Of a DNA stretch of 7,232 nucleotides, positions 6,484 to 7,232 are shown piece after piece (the first letter of the stretch is position 1; every line of letters begins with the position of its first letter). Position numbers and translations under genes: made by a program. The DNA is from Dehalococcoidia bacterium (GTDB lineage: Bacteria; Chloroflexota; Dehalococcoidia; GIF9; AB-539-J10): contig DAOUTC010000062.1 in NCBI GenBank assembly GCA_030626915.1, forward strand, positions 1-7,232. The letters run 5' to 3'. The notes beneath the pieces were generated by a model that searched no databases, was not told the origin of the DNA, and saw only the letters and a list, made by a program, of their open reading frames with translations.

Positions 6484-6510
6484 AATATTGCTCCCAATCA
6501 TAGCCTTGGC

Positions 6511-6553
6511 AGGGCGACAAGAAGCTAAAGCTCCATACCTACAGGTTCGCCCT
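6511..6553. repeat. Second three-stem palindromic repeat (AGGGCGA...TCGCCCT)
   Basis: Outer arms agggcga (6511-6517) and tcgccct (6547-6553) enclose two small hairpins: agctaaagct (6523-6532) and acct-ac-aggt (6537-6546). The architecture, an outer stem around two hairpins, matches the element 27 bp upstream, but the sequence differs. 'AGGTTCGCCCTACA' is again a motif I recall from dispersed repeats. Confidence 0.6.
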
Positions 6554-6568
6554 ACATTAGACGGAGTC

Positions 6569-6583
6569 TAGAACATTGTTCTA
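6569..6583. promoter_or_regulatory. Inverted repeat TAGAAC-ATT-GTTCTA abutting a -35 box, possible operator
   Basis: A perfect 6-bp inverted repeat with a 3-bp centre sits immediately before the TTGACA at 6584. Its left arm overlaps another 5-bp inverted repeat, tagac-gga-gtcta (6558-6570). Its position fits a regulator site for the downstream winged-helix gene, possibly autoregulation. That function is inferred. Confidence 0.4.
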
Positions 6584-6614
6584 TTGACAGAGCATTTCAT
6601 CTTTGTGGTAAAAT
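6584..6614 (+). promoter_or_regulatory. Promoter of the winged-helix gene
   Basis: A perfect -35 TTGACA (6584-6589) is followed after 19 bp by TAAAAT (6609-6614). An extended -10 TGG (6606-6608) directly precedes it, which compensates for the long spacer. The expected transcription start is about 30 bp before the chosen start codon at 6654. Confidence 0.65.
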
Positions 6615-6653
6615 AGTAATGCGACTATAGTAATGGGAAGTGGAGTGATGACA

Positions 6654-6929
6654 ATGAATAAGCGCCGCTCTAACATTGAGATAATAGCTGATATGCTCAG
6701 GGTGGGAGAGAATGGCGCTGGCAAGACAGAGATTATGTACAGTGCCAATATGAGCTACAGTCAGATACAGAAATATCTTGGCTTCCTGTTGAGCCATGGG
6801 TTTATTAATAAAGTAGAGGTAGGCAACCCTGTGGTTACCTATTATGTAACAGAGAAGGGGCTGGGACTGCTCAGGAACATAGATAGTATAATGGAAGTGC
6901 TTGGGTTCCAGGATAGCAATGGAGCCTAG
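6654..6929 (+). CDS. Small winged-helix DNA-binding protein (ArnR1/HTH_45-like)
   Basis: The protein is about 91 residues from ATG 6654. The pattern NKRRSNIEIIADMLRV, then GKTEIMYSANMSYSQIQKYL, GFLLSHGFINKV, and a wing VTYYVTEKGLGLL is the classic layout of the ArnR1-like/HTH_45 winged helix-turn-helix family, frequent in archaea and Chloroflexota. The recognition helix is expected in SYSQIQKYLGFLLSHG, and a C-terminal helix (LRNIDSIMEVLGF) probably mediates dimerisation. In-frame ATGs at 6633 and 6648 are also possible. I prefer 6654 because GGAG (6642-6645) lies 8 nt before it, whereas 6633 has no Shine-Dalgarno. A good promoter lies upstream, with an inverted repeat next to its -35, so autoregulation is possible. 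It appears monocistronic, with a possible terminator after it. The regulated target is unknown. Confidence 0.85.
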   Translation: MNKRRSNIEIIADMLRVGENGAGKTEIMYSANMSYSQIQKYLGFLLSHGFINKVEVGNPVVTYYVTEKGLGLLRNIDSIMEVLGFQDSNGA

Positions 6930-6954
6930 AACCAAGCAAGTATGAGGGGTTTAT

Positions 6955-6991
6955 TGGGGGTGGCTGAAAACAGTTGTAAAGGCTGCCCCCA
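6955..6991 (+). terminator. Possible transcription terminator after the winged-helix gene
   Basis: The left arm tgggggtggct (6955-6965) pairs with ggctgccccca (6981-6991), counting three G-U pairs, around a 15-nt loop. Only a weak T-rich tail (atttagcat) follows, so termination may be inefficient. Confidence 0.4.
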
Positions 6992-7014
6992 TTTAGCATA
7001 ATAAAATGTAAAAC

Positions 7015-7095
7015 TGTCACCCTGAATGCTGGTGAAGAGTCTCTAGACGTTGTTCTGAGCAATGGGAAGGATTTTTCACCATGCTCAGAATGACA
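7015..7095. repeat. Diverged copy of the TGTCATTCTGA palindromic repeat
   Basis: Left arm tgtcaccctga (7015-7025) and right arm tcagaatgaca (7085-7095) are inverted with 9 of 11 matches. The inner arms are ggtgaa (7031-7036) and ttcacc (7075-7080). It belongs to the same family as 5619-5710. Its right end lies just 2 bp before the Shine-Dalgarno of the next gene. Confidence 0.6.
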
Positions 7096-7109
7096 AGAAG
7101 GAGTGCTAT

Positions 7110-7232
7110 ATGTCTGAAAAAAGAATGTTGATAGTGGATGCTGAACTGGTGAAAAAGATAGATGACAACCGTGGTGACATGGGTCGTTCTGAGTTTATAG
7201 ATTTTCTTATTGATAACCAGTTGAAGGAAGAA
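7110..7232 (+). CDS. Ribbon-helix-helix protein, 5' part (3' end outside window)
   Basis: The frame opens at ATG 7110 and stays open to the window edge (41 codons). A strong Shine-Dalgarno AAGGAG (7098-7103) lies 6 nt upstream. The protein begins with a beta-strand (KRMLIVDAEL), then a helix (VKKIDDN), a turn (GDMGRSEF) and a second helix (IDFLIDNQLKEE). This is the compact strand-helix-helix of MetJ/Arc-type DNA-binding proteins such as CopG-family antitoxins and small repressors. The usual role is dimeric DNA binding with the strand in the major groove. Whether it is an antitoxin with a partner toxin downstream cannot be seen. Its leader comprises the palindromic repeat at 7015-7095. Confidence 0.7.
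   Translation, partial: MSEKRMLIVDAELVKKIDDNRGDMGRSEFIDFLIDNQLKEE

Noticed and set aside
6569..6583. SOS (LexA) box of the GAAC-N4-GTTC type
   Set aside because: The spacing here is GAAC-N3-GTTC, one base short of the Gram-positive consensus, and the neighbouring gene is not a DNA-repair gene.
6633..6929. Start of the winged-helix gene at 6633
   Set aside because: There is no Shine-Dalgarno before 6633, while GGAG is well placed for 6654; the extra residues (MGSGVMT) do not match the fold.
5592..7095. CRISPR array
   Set aside because: The repeats are of different families, palindromic in long form, and not regularly spaced with unique spacers.

Overview
The window looks like a piece of bacterial chromosome, most probably from an uncultured Chloroflexota (Dehalococcoidia-like) genome. 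That placement is inference. It rests on the style of the pilus genes, a small ArnR1/HTH_45-type winged-helix protein, the remains of a secreted BNR-like surface protein, and several families of short palindromic repeats of a kind I recall from such genomes. No rRNA or tRNA is present to confirm it.

Positions 1-5520 (minus strand) hold a type IV pilus / type II secretion-like assembly operon. In transcription order it contains: a PilB/GspE-type assembly ATPase (5520-3196); an intruding four-helix-bundle gene of the S23/IVP family (3134-2733); the platform protein PilC/GspF (2659-1448); a type IV prepilin starting at TTG and overlapping pilC by 4 nt (1451-999); a second, PilW/GspJ-like prepilin (949-359); and a PilX-like minor pilin that runs off the left edge (335-1). 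The ATPase would power assembly, PilC would be its membrane platform, and the three pilin-like proteins would form or prime the filament. No prepilin peptidase, retraction ATPase or PilM/N/O genes are visible.

The most unusual protein is the ATPase. Ahead of the usual GspE-type domains it carries about 250 extra residues made of two tandem copies of a roughly 100-residue domain that resembles a degenerate Mrr/PD-(D/E)XK restriction-endonuclease fold.

Positions 5521-5771 are the upstream region of the operon. They contain two plausible sigma-70-type promoters reading leftwards, inverted repeats over the proximal promoter, and a roughly 92-bp palindromic repeat element.

Positions 5772-6415 (plus strand) hold a decayed gene for a secreted, C-terminally anchored protein with one BNR-like motif and at least two frame disruptions. 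Positions 6416-6583 contain two structured palindromic repeats and a promoter-proximal inverted repeat. From 6584 a good promoter drives a small winged-helix regulator (6654-6929), followed by a possible terminator, another copy of the 'TGTCATTCTGA' repeat, and the first 41 codons of a ribbon-helix-helix protein running off the right edge.
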